From Cryptomeria japonica (lineage: Eukaryota > Streptophyta > Pinopsida > Cupressales > Cupressaceae): DNA of 64,000 nucleotides. Location: positions 717,547,867 through 717,611,866 of the forward strand of contig NC_081413.1 in the NCBI RefSeq assembly GCF_030272615.1, read 5' to 3'. Below the pieces are notes generated by a model. It did not search any database and was not told the DNA's origin. It worked only from the letters and a program-made list of their open reading frames with translations. Position numbers and translations under genes: made by a program. Of this stretch, positions 1-12,010 are shown piece by piece; position 1 is the first letter of the stretch, and each line of letters begins with the position of its first letter.

Positions 1-924
1 TTTAATTAATTTCAATTTCTAAATAATTAAATAATTTCTTTAAATTATTTAATTAACTAATTAATTCTTCAAATTCCAAATCCTCAAATTCATATTGCTT
101 CTAATTTCATTTAATTCCAATTCCCCAAATTCCGATTTCATTTAATTTCATTAATTCTCTAAATTCGAATTCAAATTCATATTCTTCCAATTTCAAATAC
201 ATGTGCATGATTTTAAAAATCAAATTGGAAATAAAAGTCAAGCTCTAAATATATTCAAATAACAAATTGAATTTAAAATAAATTCAATATTTAAATTAAA
301 TCTCATGCAAAGATTCTATTGAAAATCAAAGTCAAAGTGCAAGCACATGCTAAATTAATTAATTCAATCAATTAATTAATTAATTAATTCAATTATCTTT
401 TGAATTCCTATTTCTATCTTTTAGTTAGCTTTTTTATAAATAAAGCTCTCAATCAGCTGTCAATTAGTTAACTATTTCATCCTTTTTATTTCCTCCAATC
501 ACCCTTTTTCATCTTTCAATCAATTAACTCATTTATCTATTCAATCTATTCTATTTCACCTCCAAATTAGTAGTTCAATTATCAATCTACATGTGAGCTC
601 ACCTGAGTTCCACCTCTCAATCAATCTCACTCGATAATCTATAAATTGAGCATTCAATCTTCATTTTCAACAATCATAAACTTTGAATCTTTGTGTCATT
701 TGCAAGTTGCCAATGCAATATTTGAGAGCCACCATACCACAAAGAAGAGAAGAACAATGGGAGCTACATGCACTCATGGAATAGGGAGTTTTGATTGATT
801 ATTTTAAATTCCTATTTTCTTGATTGTATCATTTCATTGGTTTTGTTTAGGATTCTTTGATTAGATAGGGATTCATGATTTCCCTCTGTTTCTAGTTGAA
901 TTTAATGATTAATTTTGGCATACA
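1..924 (+). repeat. Gypsy1 5' LTR, right part (U3 end, R, U5)
   Basis: The first 600 bases are extremely AT-rich, with strings of attaatta. A TATA-like box lies at 640-646, and the stretch ends in a CA just before a candidate primer site at 930. The start lies outside the window. Layout (AT-rich U3, then ctataaatt, then an aagaagag...caatgg block) matches the 3' copy at 27,116 onward, but base identity is low. Identification is by position and layout, not by a clean LTR pair. Confidence 0.6.
640..646 (+). promoter_or_regulatory. TATA-like box of Gypsy1 5' LTR
   Basis: The sequence reads tataaat, about 280 bases before the inferred LTR end. The 3' LTR has the same motif at 28,122, which supports a conserved LTR promoter position. 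No transcription start can be placed from sequence alone. Confidence 0.45.
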
Positions 925-929
925 CATTT

Positions 930-945
930 TGGTGAACCCAATGTG
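930..945 (+). other. Candidate tRNA primer binding site of Gypsy1
   Basis: The sequence tggtgaacccaatgtg follows the inferred LTR end by a few bases. Its reverse complement ends in CCA, as a tRNA 3' end must. I cannot name the tRNA with certainty. Confidence 0.45.
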
Positions 946-1284
946 AATCAATAGCTAATTAACCTTCTCTGTTTTCTATGTGATTTTTGTAGGTCATATG
1001 AATTTTTCATTTTTTTTGCAGGTTTTGTACAGAGTCCAAAGTGTATTCAACAATCATGCAATCGATAACTCAGGGCCACACATTCATGCAGAACCCATCA
1101 TGTAATCATCTTTATCTTATCACGCAATCGACCAAGAATCGTTACACATTCAACGAAAATATTTATGCATCTTGTTTGTATCATTTTTTTGATTTTCTTT
1201 CCTCTGTTTTGTCTTAATTCTGTATAAAATTTGTTAAATTTGAGTATTGTTTACCCTTATTTGATGCTTTAATTATGACATCTT

Positions 1285-1506
1285 ATGGCACCTATGGTAC
1301 AATTTAATATTTCAGGTGCTAGGAGGACAAAGGAACAACAGATGCAAGGTAGACATTATCAGCAAATCCTAAAGGTAGAAAAGAAGATAAAAGATCTAGA
1401 GGACCAACCAAACATTGATAGATACAAAAGCCTAGTTCTCTCATATAGAGTGAAATATAATTTTCTTAATATAGAATGGATGCTAAGAGATCTTGCTAGG
1501 GCATAA
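1285..1506 (+). CDS. Short open frame in Gypsy1 leader, 73 codons
   Basis: An ATG-started frame encodes a basic, lysine-rich and probably helical peptide (KVEKKIKDLEDQ is an example). It matches no family I recognise. It could be chance, but it is the longest open stretch in the first 3 kb and lies where Ogre-type elements carry an extra reading frame before gag. Ogre ORF1 proteins are much longer, so a functional equivalent is unlikely. Low confidence. Confidence 0.2.
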   Translation: MAPMVQFNISGARRTKEQQMQGRHYQQILKVEKKIKDLEDQPNIDRYKSLVLSYRVKYNFLNIEWMLRDLARA

Positions 1507-1843
1507 CAGTCTGTTTTGCAAGTTTCAAATCAAATTTAGTCCTTTTTAAATTTTTTTTGATTGGTCTATTTGTCATTTATGCATTCGCCTAGATATTTTC
1601 ACGGAATCGTTCTATTAGTACGCTGCATTCACTCTGTTAGAATTACGCAATCTCTTTTCTAGAATCATGCAATCACCGACACAGAATCACACATTCACTT
1701 AGGTATAATTACACATTCATTCAATAAAGAGTTTGATTTGTTGTTTTTGTGTGTTTTCTGGGATTACTGATTCTTTATTTGTAGCATGTGGAGAAATCAC
1801 AGAGAAGGCCGGATCATTACTGAATATTTTTAGAAATCACTAA

Positions 1844-2060
1844 CATGCATGCTCTCACACTTCAGTTTGGGGCTTAAAATAAATCTAGTTAAAATTGACA
1901 TGCATGCTTTCACACTTCAATTTGGGGCTTAAAATAAATCTGGTTAAAATGGCCATGCATGCTTTCACACTTCAATTTGAGGCTTAAAATAAATCTGGTT
2001 AAAATTGACATTTATGCTTTCACAATTCAGTTTGGTGTTCTAAAATTGACATGCAGATGC
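1844..2060 (+). repeat. 55-bp tandem repeat, about four copies
   Basis: Each unit begins catgcatgct and contains cacttcagtttggggctt followed by aaaataaatct. The first three units differ at only a few positions; the fourth is shortened and more diverged. The array lies in the Gypsy1 leader. Confidence 0.85.
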
Positions 2061-2192
2061 GTATCTCACAGCTAAGTTTGGTTTTTTAAAATGAACATGA
2101 ATCAGGCTTATCAATAGAATAACTCACACTTTTCTTTTTTAAGGGAAATAACTTTTTATTGTGTTTGGGGTGGACCCACTATTGCATTAACT

Positions 2193-2235
2193 ACCTTTCC
2201 ACCCACCTTTGGGGTCTTGGGAGAAAGGGAAAGGT
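2193..2235 (+). other. Hairpin in Gypsy1 leader
   Basis: Perfect 8-base arms, acctttcc (2,193-2,200) and ggaaaggt (2,228-2,235), enclose a 27-base loop with runs of G. It lies upstream of gag, where packaging or dimerisation structures are expected in retroelements. The function is inference. Confidence 0.35.
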
Positions 2236-2278
2236 GATAACAACACCCACTTTTTCATTTTAGTAGTGAGGGGTATCT

Positions 2279-2464
2279 TTGAATGAGGATTTCATCACCC
2301 CACAGAGGTACTTCGAACTGGGATGCATTGGGGATATCATCTCTCCCAGTGTACTCTCAAGTGGGTTTTTTGAGCCGCTATATAAATCTACTGATCAGGT
2401 GGCTAGAGTGTTGAGTGAATTCGATGTATGTGGGTGCCTTCCCTGCACGGATAAGCTTAACTAA
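2279..2464 (+). CDS. Short open frame in Gypsy1 leader, 61 codons
   Basis: It encodes a small cysteine-containing peptide with YFELGCIGDI and VCGCLPC segments. The block around it (2,160-2,560) is more GC-rich and less repetitive than its surroundings, which may mean it is a conserved leader module rather than a gene. I recognise no domain. A chance frame is equally possible. Confidence 0.2.
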   Translation: MNEDFITPQRYFELGCIGDIISPSVLSSGFFEPLYKSTDQVARVLSEFDVCGCLPCTDKLN

Positions 2465-2735
2465 AGTCTTAATTGGCCCGCTCTGAGAATCCATCGTTGG
2501 ATAGGGATCCCTCAAAATTTATAATAAGAACCAACTTTGTAGCCCAAATCCCACGTTTATTGGTCAGAACACTGTTTAGTCAGCTATACCTATCTTCAAA
2601 CAACTATTCTGAGATTTGAAAAATAACAAACTTGTCCTACGAACTAGAATTACTTGAAATAAAGTTTACCTGGAAACATCAAATAGTCCTACAAACTCCA
2701 AAATTTTACATACTTGTGACCATAGGCAGTCCTTG

Positions 2736-2990
2736 CATAGTCCTTATTTATGTCCTTATTATCGTCCTCATATACGTCCTTAGAATAAGTCCTTGAATAG
2801 TCCTCATTTACATCTCTATTATCATCCTCATATACGTCCTTAGAATAAGTCCTTGCATAGTCCTCATTTACGTCCTTATTATCATCCTCATATACGTCCT
2901 TAGAATAAGTCCTTGCATAGTCCTCATTTAAGTCCTCATTATCATCATCATTTACGTCCTTATAATCTTTGCATAAGTCCTTGCATTGTC
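2736..2990 (+). repeat. 60-bp tandem repeat, about four copies
   Basis: The units are built from the word gtcctt/gtcctc: catagtcctcatttacg, then tccttattatcatcc, then tcatatacgtccttag, then aataagtccttg. Period is 60 bases over four units, and the last decays into shorter runs. It lies in the leader upstream of gag. Confidence 0.85.
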
Positions 2991-3502
2991 TTCAAAACTA
3001 GTCCTTATTAGACCTCATATACATCTATCTTATTCCATCATCATTTACATAGTCATCCTAGAAAGTCCTAACATGTGTCCTAATGGGTCTCCCAGGTGAT
3101 GGTTTGCTCCCCTTTGAGCAACCTAATCTAGTGCCAAATGATGGTCAATGGAAATCATTGAAGGCTTAGATAACTTGTCTCAGTAATTAAAGACAAGTGC
3201 ACCTCAATACATAGGAGTCGAGTATGAGATAGATAGAGAGTATAAAATTTCCCGTAGAATTGATAGAGAAATTGCTGCAGAACTTCTAAGAGAAGAACTT
3301 GAAAAACTTGCGTTGCAAAAATATCAAAGTACTCAACAAGTCCTACAGCCTAATCCCCAATAGAGAGTCTGGTTGAGTGTTGCATATTCCTCATTTAGGT
3401 CTAGAGTCTTGCATTATCATCATCTTGCATTAGGTTCTAAAACATTCTCATATAGAAGTATTAAATGCCCATCATAAGGTCACAAAAGGCAAAAAGTAAA
3501 AT

Positions 3503-5468
3503 GGACCCGAATAGTGACCCATCAGTTAATCCAACTTGGAACATGGACATATCAAGTATACAATGGTCAAATCCTCATGCAATACCCACAATACATGAGT
3601 TACAACAAAATTTAACACGCGAAGAGATTGAGTCAGCTCAATAAGACCCACATGTCCTTATGAATCTAGATGCTCTTATACACAATGACAAGGACAAATA
3701 TCTCTTGTTGTTGTTGCAAAAATGGTGCCAAGTTACCTAAAGATTTTGATGTCACAACAATCTTACCACTAGGAACTACTTTAGGTCCAAATAGCAGTCA
3801 AATAGCACATGTAACACAAACACAAGCGATGACCTCAAGTTTCTCTCAGAATGCACCAACATCATCTATACAAACAAATGTCGTGTCAAACGCAAGTTCT
3901 CAAGAAAGTGCATCATCCTTAACAATAAACGTTAGTGCACCAACATAGGCTATCATAGCCTCTCACACCACACTAGTGATGTCAAGTGTCTCGACACCTA
4001 TTCAAACACAAATTTCTCATACAACAAGTGCGACTCAACCTCCGGTTTCCTATTCCATAGGATCTACAAACAGTCATCATAATACAAACCTAGGTTCTGC
4101 TAATACAATGAGTACAACCTAGTCAAACATGGGTTTACATTTTTCTTATTTCACAATACCTAGTGGAACCCATAACACATAGAATTATAATTATGGTACC
4201 TTTCAACAACCTCCTAGTTATACTATCACGAATCCTTTTGTGGGAAATAAACATGCACAAAGTGTACCACTAAATCAAACAAATATTTTGACCCAACAAG
4301 TATAGAATCTGCAACAACAGATGACAACTATGCAAACCGATAATGATAAAAAGAGCTATACAATGCAGGAATTACATCATTATCCTTTTGATCACACATT
4401 ATACATGTTGCCTTTCCCACCATATTTTGAAACACTGAAATTTGATAGATACCGAGGGAAAGGTGATCCTAGAGATCACATCAGAGAGTTTTCACTACAT
4501 GTATAGAGGTTGCAACTGAAGACAATTATATAATGAGATTTTTTCCAAAAAGTCTTGGAGGTTCGGCTTTGGAGTGGTTTTCACATCTCCCACCAATGAT
4601 CACATCATGGGGTAAATTGGTTGAACATTTAATTGCTAACTTCTCGCATAACATTGAAACCCTAGTTACATTGATGGACCTATGTGCCGCAAAACAATAT
4701 GAGAGTGAAACATTTGCATCTTTCATACAAAGATGGAGAGACCTCTACAGAAGGTGCAAGACTATTATTCCTGAAACTGAGCAAGTTGACATATTTACAG
4801 AAAGCTTAATCCCTAAAATTAAGTACCCAATACAAATGCAATGTTTGACCACATTTAAACAAATCACTGAAAAAACCTTAAAGTGCTAGAAAGGACTAGT
4901 AGATCAAGGTCTCATAAAATATGATAGCAACAACAACAATGATAAATCCAAGTTTTGGTCAAGAAATAAAAATGTGACCAATGATGGTGTTGTAGACACC
5001 TGTATAGTGAACAAAGCTCAACCAATTTTGTCTCTACAAGGCCCAAGTCAATCATTTAGTCCATATATAGATAGTAAAACTGTATCTACCAACGCAAATG
5101 TTGTGCAAACTACAAACACAAAATTACCAAGGGTAAATGCTCCAAAAAGGAATTACACACCTCTAGGGGAACCTATTGAATCAGTGTGAAAGAAGTTAAT
5201 ACAAACAAATATGACCACTTTGCCAGAAGTTAGAGTATATGAACCAGGTCCTTTCAAACCTACATGGTGGAATGATAACGATTTTTGTGACTATCATCAT
5301 ACAAAAGGTCATAAAACTGCAAGTTGTTATAAATTGAAAAACTTAATTCAGGACATGATAGATCAAGGTGACATCACAATTGACACCAAAAAAACTTCAA
5401 CAAACATGAATACACCATCTTTAAAGATCCATTTGTCAAACATGATAAAGGGAAGACATCCACATTGA
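3503..5468 (+). pseudogene. gag: Gypsy1 gag pseudogene
   Basis: Gag packages element RNA into particles. The inferred start is the ATG at 3,503 (MDPNSDPSVNP). A Gln/Thr/Ser-rich linker runs to about 4,320. The capsid-type domain follows, with FDRYRGKGDPRDHIREF near 4,440 and a frame change at about 4,510, then LGGSALEWFSHLPP and FIQRWRDLYRRC (4,533-4,889). A zinc-finger-like CDYHHTKGHKTASCYKLK lies at 5,288-5,341, the CxxH...H...C form usual in Tat-clade gag. Stops occur near 3,643, 4,303, 4,504 and 4,887. The order and spacing are normal for the clade, so it is decayed, not rearranged. Confidence 0.8.
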
Positions 5469-5737
5469 GAACACAAGACAGCGCAACTAACTACACAAAA
5501 GTCTTGTATGACTATACTATCCATGCTATTAGCCCATGAGATGTAGTAAAGGGTGATTCAGAACAAGAACTTGATGATGATGAGCAACATCAAGTGACTT
5601 ATGACTATGATAAAAAAATTTGCATGATGTTAGAAATACCAAAATATGATGAAGATGAGAATCTTTTTCTTATGGAATGGGGGTAGGAAGAACCATTTTA
5701 TTCAGGATGGTTTGAAGATGAAATTATAGCACAAATC

Positions 5738-6586
5738 ATGGATATCAGACTTGCACATTATTACTATAGGATGGGATATGAAATTAACCTTGATAACACA
5801 ACATATGTTGCAAACAGGTCCCTCACAAGAGATAATACAGTGGCTACAATCACAATAAATCCAATAGACAGAGACTGTGCAGTAGTTATTCGCAGATCAA
5901 AAGTAATTTTACAAGGAGTACCATCCAACCCACCACTAGCAATAGGGACCTATAATGTGGTTGAGAAACTCAAGAAAACCCCAGCACATATATCACTCTT
6001 TGAACTATTATGTATATTTCCAAATCACAAAGCTATCCTAGATAAGGAACTTCAAGATTCAGTAGTTGACAGAGGTATAGATGAAAATGCTTTCCAATCC
6101 ATGGTGGGGAATTTAGCTAATTGTACCCTTATTTTTTTCACAAAAAAAGATGTTCCCAGTGATAGACTTCTCCATAATGACCCACTACATGTAGAAGCTT
6201 ACATACATAAGAAAAGAATCAAAAGAGTACTTATAGATGGAGGAGCTGGTCTTACCATCTGTACATTAAAGCTAGTTAAGGCATTGGGTTATTCTGAGCT
6301 TCATATTGATCCTTCAAAGAGAATAAACATCAAAGCATATGATGATGAAGAGCATCCTTCAAAAGGTTTAGTTACACTACCAGTGCAAATAGGACCTATA
6401 ACAACAGAGGTTACTTTTCAAGTGTTGGACAGAGAACTAGGGTACAACATGTTATTGGGCCACCCATGGATTCATTCCATGCAAACCGTACCATCAACAT
6501 CTCACCAATGTGTTAAATTTCCATACAATGCCATTGAAATCACCATAAAGGTGATCCAAATCCATTCCAATAGTGTAATCACTTAA
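5738..6586 (+). pseudogene. Gypsy1 protease domain
   Basis: This 282-codon open stretch covers the retropepsin region that cuts the polyprotein. VLIDGGAGLTICT near 6,220-6,258 is the catalytic strand; this clade often has DGG(S/A)G where other retroelements have D(T/S)G. GYNMLLGHPWIHSM with the following VPSTSHQCVKF is the Tat/Athila-type protease end. The stretch stays open although both sides are broken, so it is a recently closed piece of a longer frame. The start shown is only the first ATG after a stop and is not a real initiation site. Confidence 0.75.
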
Positions 6587-8159
6587 AGGCAAGTGTAGAT
6601 AACTAAGTACCTATTAATCAAGCAGCACCCCTCACTACACAAATAGAGTCATTAAAGATCACAAAAATATAGAAGAAAACACCTACAACATCTTCTTTGC
6701 AGATTAAGGAAGTTGGTTGTGGGGAACACTCCATTTCAAGTACCTTGAATGGAAAACATTTATCTATTTCTCCTAGGTATTTTGGGAAGCCTCAGAACAC
6801 GGTAATGAAACAAGATAAAGGAAAAGAAATAGTAAGATACTTAGATTCATGATCTTTCATTAGGTGGGGGAACTTACAAGAAGAATTTCTAAATGAAGAT
6901 GTCAATCACTGGATATACAGAGAAGAAGATGACATGACAATACCTAGGTTACCTTTAGATTAGTATGGCAATGACTGCAAGATGCAACAAAAACATGGGT
7001 ATGATGGTACCACAAGCTTGGGACTACATAATCAAGGAAGATTAGAACCTGTTTTACTGAATGAAAACCCAAAGAATCAAGGGTTAGGATATAAACATGT
7101 ACCAAATATAACAGAAGCAAGACAACGTACACTAGATATACTGAACAAACCAAGGCTACCGTTAGAGTACATACCTCAAAGTCAGTTATCAACATGAGCA
7201 TTTCCCTCTTCACCTTAGAGAATCAAGAAAGCACCAACATATCCTAGTATGGAATCAGATGGTGGAGATATGAGATAACTTCTACAAGAACCTAGTATAG
7301 AGTCACCTAGTAATACAGTATCCAAAACATCTGCACAAGCAAATATGGTAACAAACACAGGCTTAACACCAACAAATGAGTCTAACCCTTGGTTGTTGTC
7401 AATACTTTTGCCAAGCGAAACAACTCAAGCTCCACCCAATGAGTCATATGAAGAAAGACTACAATGACTTATACCAGGTTTAAGAAGGGTATCCACCACA
7501 CAAAGGAGGTCCACAAATCTACAACAAACTTAGGTACAAGAACAAGAGGAGATAAGTGATACAGCCTCAGAAAGTGAAATGTACATAGAAAGTGTGATAG
7601 ATTGTCATGACTATGAATTCCTATCCGATCATGATGTCAACCCACAAGAAATAGACACAGAAGAGGACCATAAATCACCTATCGATGGTGCAAATATGTC
7701 AGGTCACCCAAATCACCAAGTATGTATGTTATCATAATATTTTACAATAGAAGAAAGCAATGACTTACCCCTTATACATTCACATTTGATTGATTGGGGA
7801 TGAGAAGGGAAACCAACTCTAGATTGGTTTGATAATGATGAATCTATTGTAAAATTCCTTGGTATCAGAGAAGGGTTTCCACAAGGTGATCATAAGGCAA
7901 GATTTCTTGTAGACTTGGATAGAATAACATACTTTGGAGAGGCAAGTGCCTCTATGACAAAAGATACAGATGAAAGTGATCGCAATGGAAAAAGCGAGTT
8001 AGACAACCTCCTTATTGAAAAAGAGAATTCAATATTACTTATGGAAGAGACTGAAGAAGTCAATATAGAAGAAGGAGAAGTTATATTCAACATCCACTTG
8101 GCAAAATCATTAAATGAGGATGAAATGGACAAGTTTATATAGTTTTTCAAACAATGTCT
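6587..8159 (+). pseudogene. Gypsy1 protease-to-RT linker, decayed
   Basis: No catalytic domain is expected here, and only short open pieces remain. The best is at about 7,850-8,140, with an acidic stretch (EETEEVNIEEGEV) followed by IHLAKSLNEDEMDKFI, which leads straight into the RT domain. In the clade this is the variable linker between protease and polymerase. Several stops and frame changes are present. Confidence 0.6.
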
Positions 8160-9530
8160 GATCAATTTTTCTTGGCCCTATGCAGGTATACCAGGCCTAG
8201 ATCCCAAATTGGTGTTACATCATTTACCATTGCTACCAGGGATTAAACTGTACAAACAAAATCTAAGAAAGATGCATCCATAGATTGCATTACTGGTCAA
8301 AATAGAACTCCAAAAGCTTCTGGATGTAGGCTTCATTAGACCTATTGACTATGCAGAGTGGATATCCAATTTGGTACCTGTGACTAAGCCCATTGGGGGC
8401 ATAAGAATCTATTTAAACATCTGAGATCTAAACAAAGCATGTCCTAAGGATGATTTCCCATTACCTAACATAGACATGATAGTTGACTTAACTACTGGTA
8501 ATAAAATGCTTTCATTATTGGATGGTTTCATAGGATATAACTAGATTAGGATTGCACTAGAAGATCAACACAAGATGACATTTACTTGTCCATGGGGAGC
8601 ATACTGTTGGAACACCATACCATTTGGTCTTAAGAATGTGGAAGCAACATATCAAAGGGCTATGACAACATTATTTCATGACATGATCCACAATATCATG
8701 TAAGACTATATGGATGATCTAGTGGCTAAATCACAAACAAGAGAAGGTCACCTTGAAGTCCTTGCAAAGATATTTGATCGATTAGAGAAATACATTGTCA
8801 GGTTAAACCCCAAAAAGTGTGTGTTTGGTGTAACAACAGGAAAATTTTTAGGCTTTATCATTTCTAACAGAGGAATTGAGGTAGATCCAGCAAAGGTCAA
8901 AGCAATCATGGATATGCAACCTCCGTCAACACTCAAGTAGTTAAGAGGGTTACAAGGGAGATTGCAATTTATAAGAGGGTTCATATCATAGTTAGCAGAT
9001 AAATGTCATCCATTTCAGTATTTAATTAGAAAAGGAGTCACCTTGAAATGGACAGAACAATGCTAAGAAGCTTTTCAAGATTTAAAGGATTATCTTCTGA
9101 ATACTCCAATATTAGTTCTACCTACTCAGGGAAAGCCCCTATTACTATATATATCAGCAACAAACTCATCTTTGGGAGCCCTATTGGCATAATATGATGA
9201 TCAAGGAAAGGAAAGAGAAATATACAATATAAGTAGAACCCTAATTGGATATGAGCTTAATTACACTCCTATAGAACGAGCATGTCTAGCAGTGATCTTC
9301 ACATCTCATAAACTTAGACATTATATGATGAGTCACAAAGTCAAACTCATAGCACACTTTGATCCACTCAAATATATGTTAAGCAGAGCAACATTGACTG
9401 GAAGATTGGCCAAGTGGGTCATGATTTTAAGTGAGTTTGATATAGAGTATGTGGACAGAAAGGAATTCAAAGGGAAGATTATAGTAGAACAGTTAGTAGA
9501 GGCTCCCTTGCAAGACAATCACTCGCTACT
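8160..9530 (+). pseudogene. pol: Gypsy1 reverse transcriptase and RNase H
   Basis: These domains copy element RNA to DNA and degrade the RNA strand. In order: a YAGIPGLDPK entry block, LVPVTKPIGGIRI, DLNKACPKDDFPLPNID, a LLDGFIGYN palm motif, PWGAYCWNTIPFGLKN, then the catalytic YMDD box at about 8,708 (DYMDDLVAKS). LNPKKCVFGV and FLGFIISNRGIEVDP follow. RNase H runs from about 9,000 (LKWTEQC) to IEYVDRKEFKGK near 9,470. In-frame stops are frequent, for example at 8,281, 8,422, 8,542, 8,701 and 8,938, and many fit C-to-T decay. YMDD itself is intact. Confidence 0.85.
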
Positions 9531-9579
9531 AATAGACTTTTTGAATGAATCGGTGTTTACATTGATAGTATCCACCAGG

Positions 9580-9960
9580 TGGAAATTATACTTTGATGGA
9601 TCCTATACAAATCATGGAGCTAGAGCCGAGATTCTTTTCATCACCCCTCAAGGTGATTCTATCCCCATCATTCAAAATCAATTTTCCCTGTATGAACAAT
9701 ATAGTTGAATATGAAGCTCTCATCATAGTACTTTGTACCGCTATATAGTGGAGGATAAACCAATTACAAGTCTACGGTGACTCACAACTGATTGTAAATC
9801 AAGTCAATGATGACTATAACATAAAAGATGATAAATTGATGCCTTATAAACAAATGGTAGAAGATTACAAAGAACACTTCAGTAACATCACTTTTAAACA
9901 GATTCCAAGGGTACAAAACAAGGTAGCTAATGCCCTGGATATAGTAGGGTCTCTACTAAA
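9580..9960 (+). pseudogene. Gypsy1 second RNase H-like domain
   Basis: A second RNase H-like module is the diagnostic trait of the Tat clade. It starts with WKLYFDGSYTNHGARAEI, where the usual form is WKLYFDGA/S...GAG. The next acidic residue is in VEYEAL near 9,710 after a frame change, and VYGDSQLIVNQV follows near 9,772. The domain ends with the linker IPRVQNKVANALDIV. Frame changes and stops near 9,706 and 9,747 show loss of function. Confidence 0.75.
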
Positions 9961-10019
9961 TATGCCTAATAATGAAACTCAGTTTGAGTTTATTATAGAA
10001 CAATTGATGGTACCTACAT

Positions 10020-10996
10020 ATGAGATTCCCTCATTAGAATATGTATGTGTAATTGTGGGTCCCGAGTCCCCATGGTATAATGAGATATATGCATACTTAC
10101 ATATTCAGTCTATGTCTCCTGATTTGTCCAAAAATCAAAAGAAAACTCTCATTCGCCAAGCATCTAGACACACTATTATTGTTGACACATTGTATAGAAA
10201 GGGCCTTGATGGAACCCTTCTTCGATGTCTTGATGAAGTAGAAGCAAAAATTTCCCTAAAAGAGGTACATGATGTAATTAGTGGGGCACATCAAAGTGGC
10301 CCACCACTATCAAATAAATTATTAAGAATGAGATACTATTGGCCAACTATGGAAAAGGGTGCCAATAAATATGTACAAAAATGTAGACAATATCAAATGC
10401 ATGGAGACCTCATTCATGCTCCAACACAAGATCTACAACCTATCACATCACCCTAGCCATTTTCACAATGGGGGTTAGATCTTGTTGGTAAAGTTAATCC
10501 TACTTCTTCCAATAGGCACAAATTCATCTTAACGGCTATTGACTATTTTACTAAAAGGGTAGAGGCAATCCCTCTTACATACACCACTGGTAAGAAAATA
10601 ATGAAATTCATGCTTAATTAGATTATTTGCTGATATGGGATTCCAATGTGCATAGTAACTGATAATGGACGTCCATTCAAGAATCAAGAAATGAGAGAAT
10701 TGTGGGAAGGATTTCAAATAAAACAGAGATTTGCAACACCATATTATCCCCAAAGCAATGGACAAGCAGAGGAAACAAACAAGACAATATAAAAGATCCT
10801 AAAGAAAGTTTTCACTAATGCAGGATAGGACTGGCATCTCTAGTTAAATCCCGCTCTTTGGGCTTATAGAATAGGGGTATACACACCTACATGAGCAACA
10901 CCATATTCATTGGTCTATGGTAAAGAAGAAATAATTCCTATTGAAATAGAATTACCATCTTTAAGAGTCTCCTTAAAACATATCATATCAGAGGAA
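10020..10996 (+). pseudogene. Gypsy1 integrase, first part
   Basis: Integrase joins element DNA to the host chromosome. The zinc region shows VHDVISGAHQSG and YYWPTM, then CRQYQMHGD, where the second cysteine of the usual CxxC is Tyr (TAT, one base from TGT). The catalytic core follows: WGLDLVGKV (first Asp), IVTDNGRPF (second Asp) and NGQAEETNKT (Glu). Stops lie at 10,456, 10,618 and 10,789 among others. The frame runs through SLVYGKEEIIPIEIELPS and is cut at 10,996 by Copia1; the rest is at 26,789. The last five bases are the left aggaa target duplication. Confidence 0.85.
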
Positions 10997-11463
10997 TGTT
11001 GGTATTTTGGTATGGTTTTGTCATTGATGTCAACACCTACTGAAAACAAGCACTTTGGAGATCCAACAACATTCACTAGCAAGCAAGTAACTATTCACAG
11101 TTATTGGTATATGGTTCACCGACAGGATATAATATTCACTGGTACCTAGAATGATATGGAAGACACTTGATAATGTCGAAGACATCGTGTGAACACTTTG
11201 TTTTGAAGAATTGATCATTGGTATATTCATATTTGCATATTTGCTTTTACTGGCAAATAGGTCCAGGGTTATCTAGGGTTACACCGGCAGGTTTATCTTT
11301 TCCAGATCAGCATGGCATGATATGGAGATGATTTATTATTGATGTAAATGCATTAAGCTGACATATTTAATCGGTTATTGCATCAGATATTATATTGTAT
11401 GTAAAATGTTTTTATTGTAATATCTTGTAGAGCCAACCTACTAAAATTGGTCTTAGGGTATGG

Positions 11464-11470
11464 TATAAAT
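11464..11470 (+). promoter_or_regulatory. TATA-like box of Copia1 LTR
   Basis: Sequence tataaat in a tatggtataaatgtaag context. It is kept as tataaac in the 3' copy near 26,190. Position is plausible for an LTR promoter. Confidence 0.4.
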
Positions 11471-12010
11471 GTAAGATCTTATTTGTAAGATCAAGTGTGG
11501 AATGCGGAAAAAGAATTGAGTGAAGGAATATGCAAGATTAAGGAGAGGTATCCACGAAGACATCATTTGAAGGTGAAGCTAGGTTTTTGTAGAAGCATAT
11601 CAGCATTACACCGGTACTGAATCCAACATATGAAGATGCTATTTTGTGCAGTACATTCTTATTGGATTTAATCATCCAACTGTAGTCAGTGTGACTCCCA
11701 TTTTGTGTTTGAGCAGTGAGCTCTAGGCTGTTGGCCTTTCTGCATGTGCAGACCCCATTTATGTACACTTACTATTTGCAATAGTATCATCTGATTGTGG
11801 GTAAGGTTTCCAACTGTGGTTTTTCCCCTTACAGGGTTTCCACGTACAAATATTGGTGTTATGTGTTGTGGATGACTTTATGTTTATGTTTCATGCATTA
11901 AAATTTACCGGTATAGCAATTTACTATTAACACTATCTACCAGCATACTTAACTGGTTTACCAGTATTAAGCATTAAGTTGGTTAAATGGTTTTTGGTTT
12001 GAATTTATTA

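Larger units (their letters stand above)
946..3502 (+). other. Gypsy1 leader between primer site and gag
   Basis: This leader of about 2.5 kb holds no recognised domain. It contains recurrent short words (cgcaatcg, gcattcg, cacattca) at 1,030-1,730, two tandem arrays (1,844-2,060 and 2,736-2,990), a small hairpin (2,193-2,235) and two short open frames. A long leader with tandem repeats is usual for Tat/Ogre elements. Confidence 0.55.

Noticed and set aside
2736-2990. CRISPR-like array
   Set aside because: Units are contiguous tandem repeats with no unique spacers, in plant DNA.
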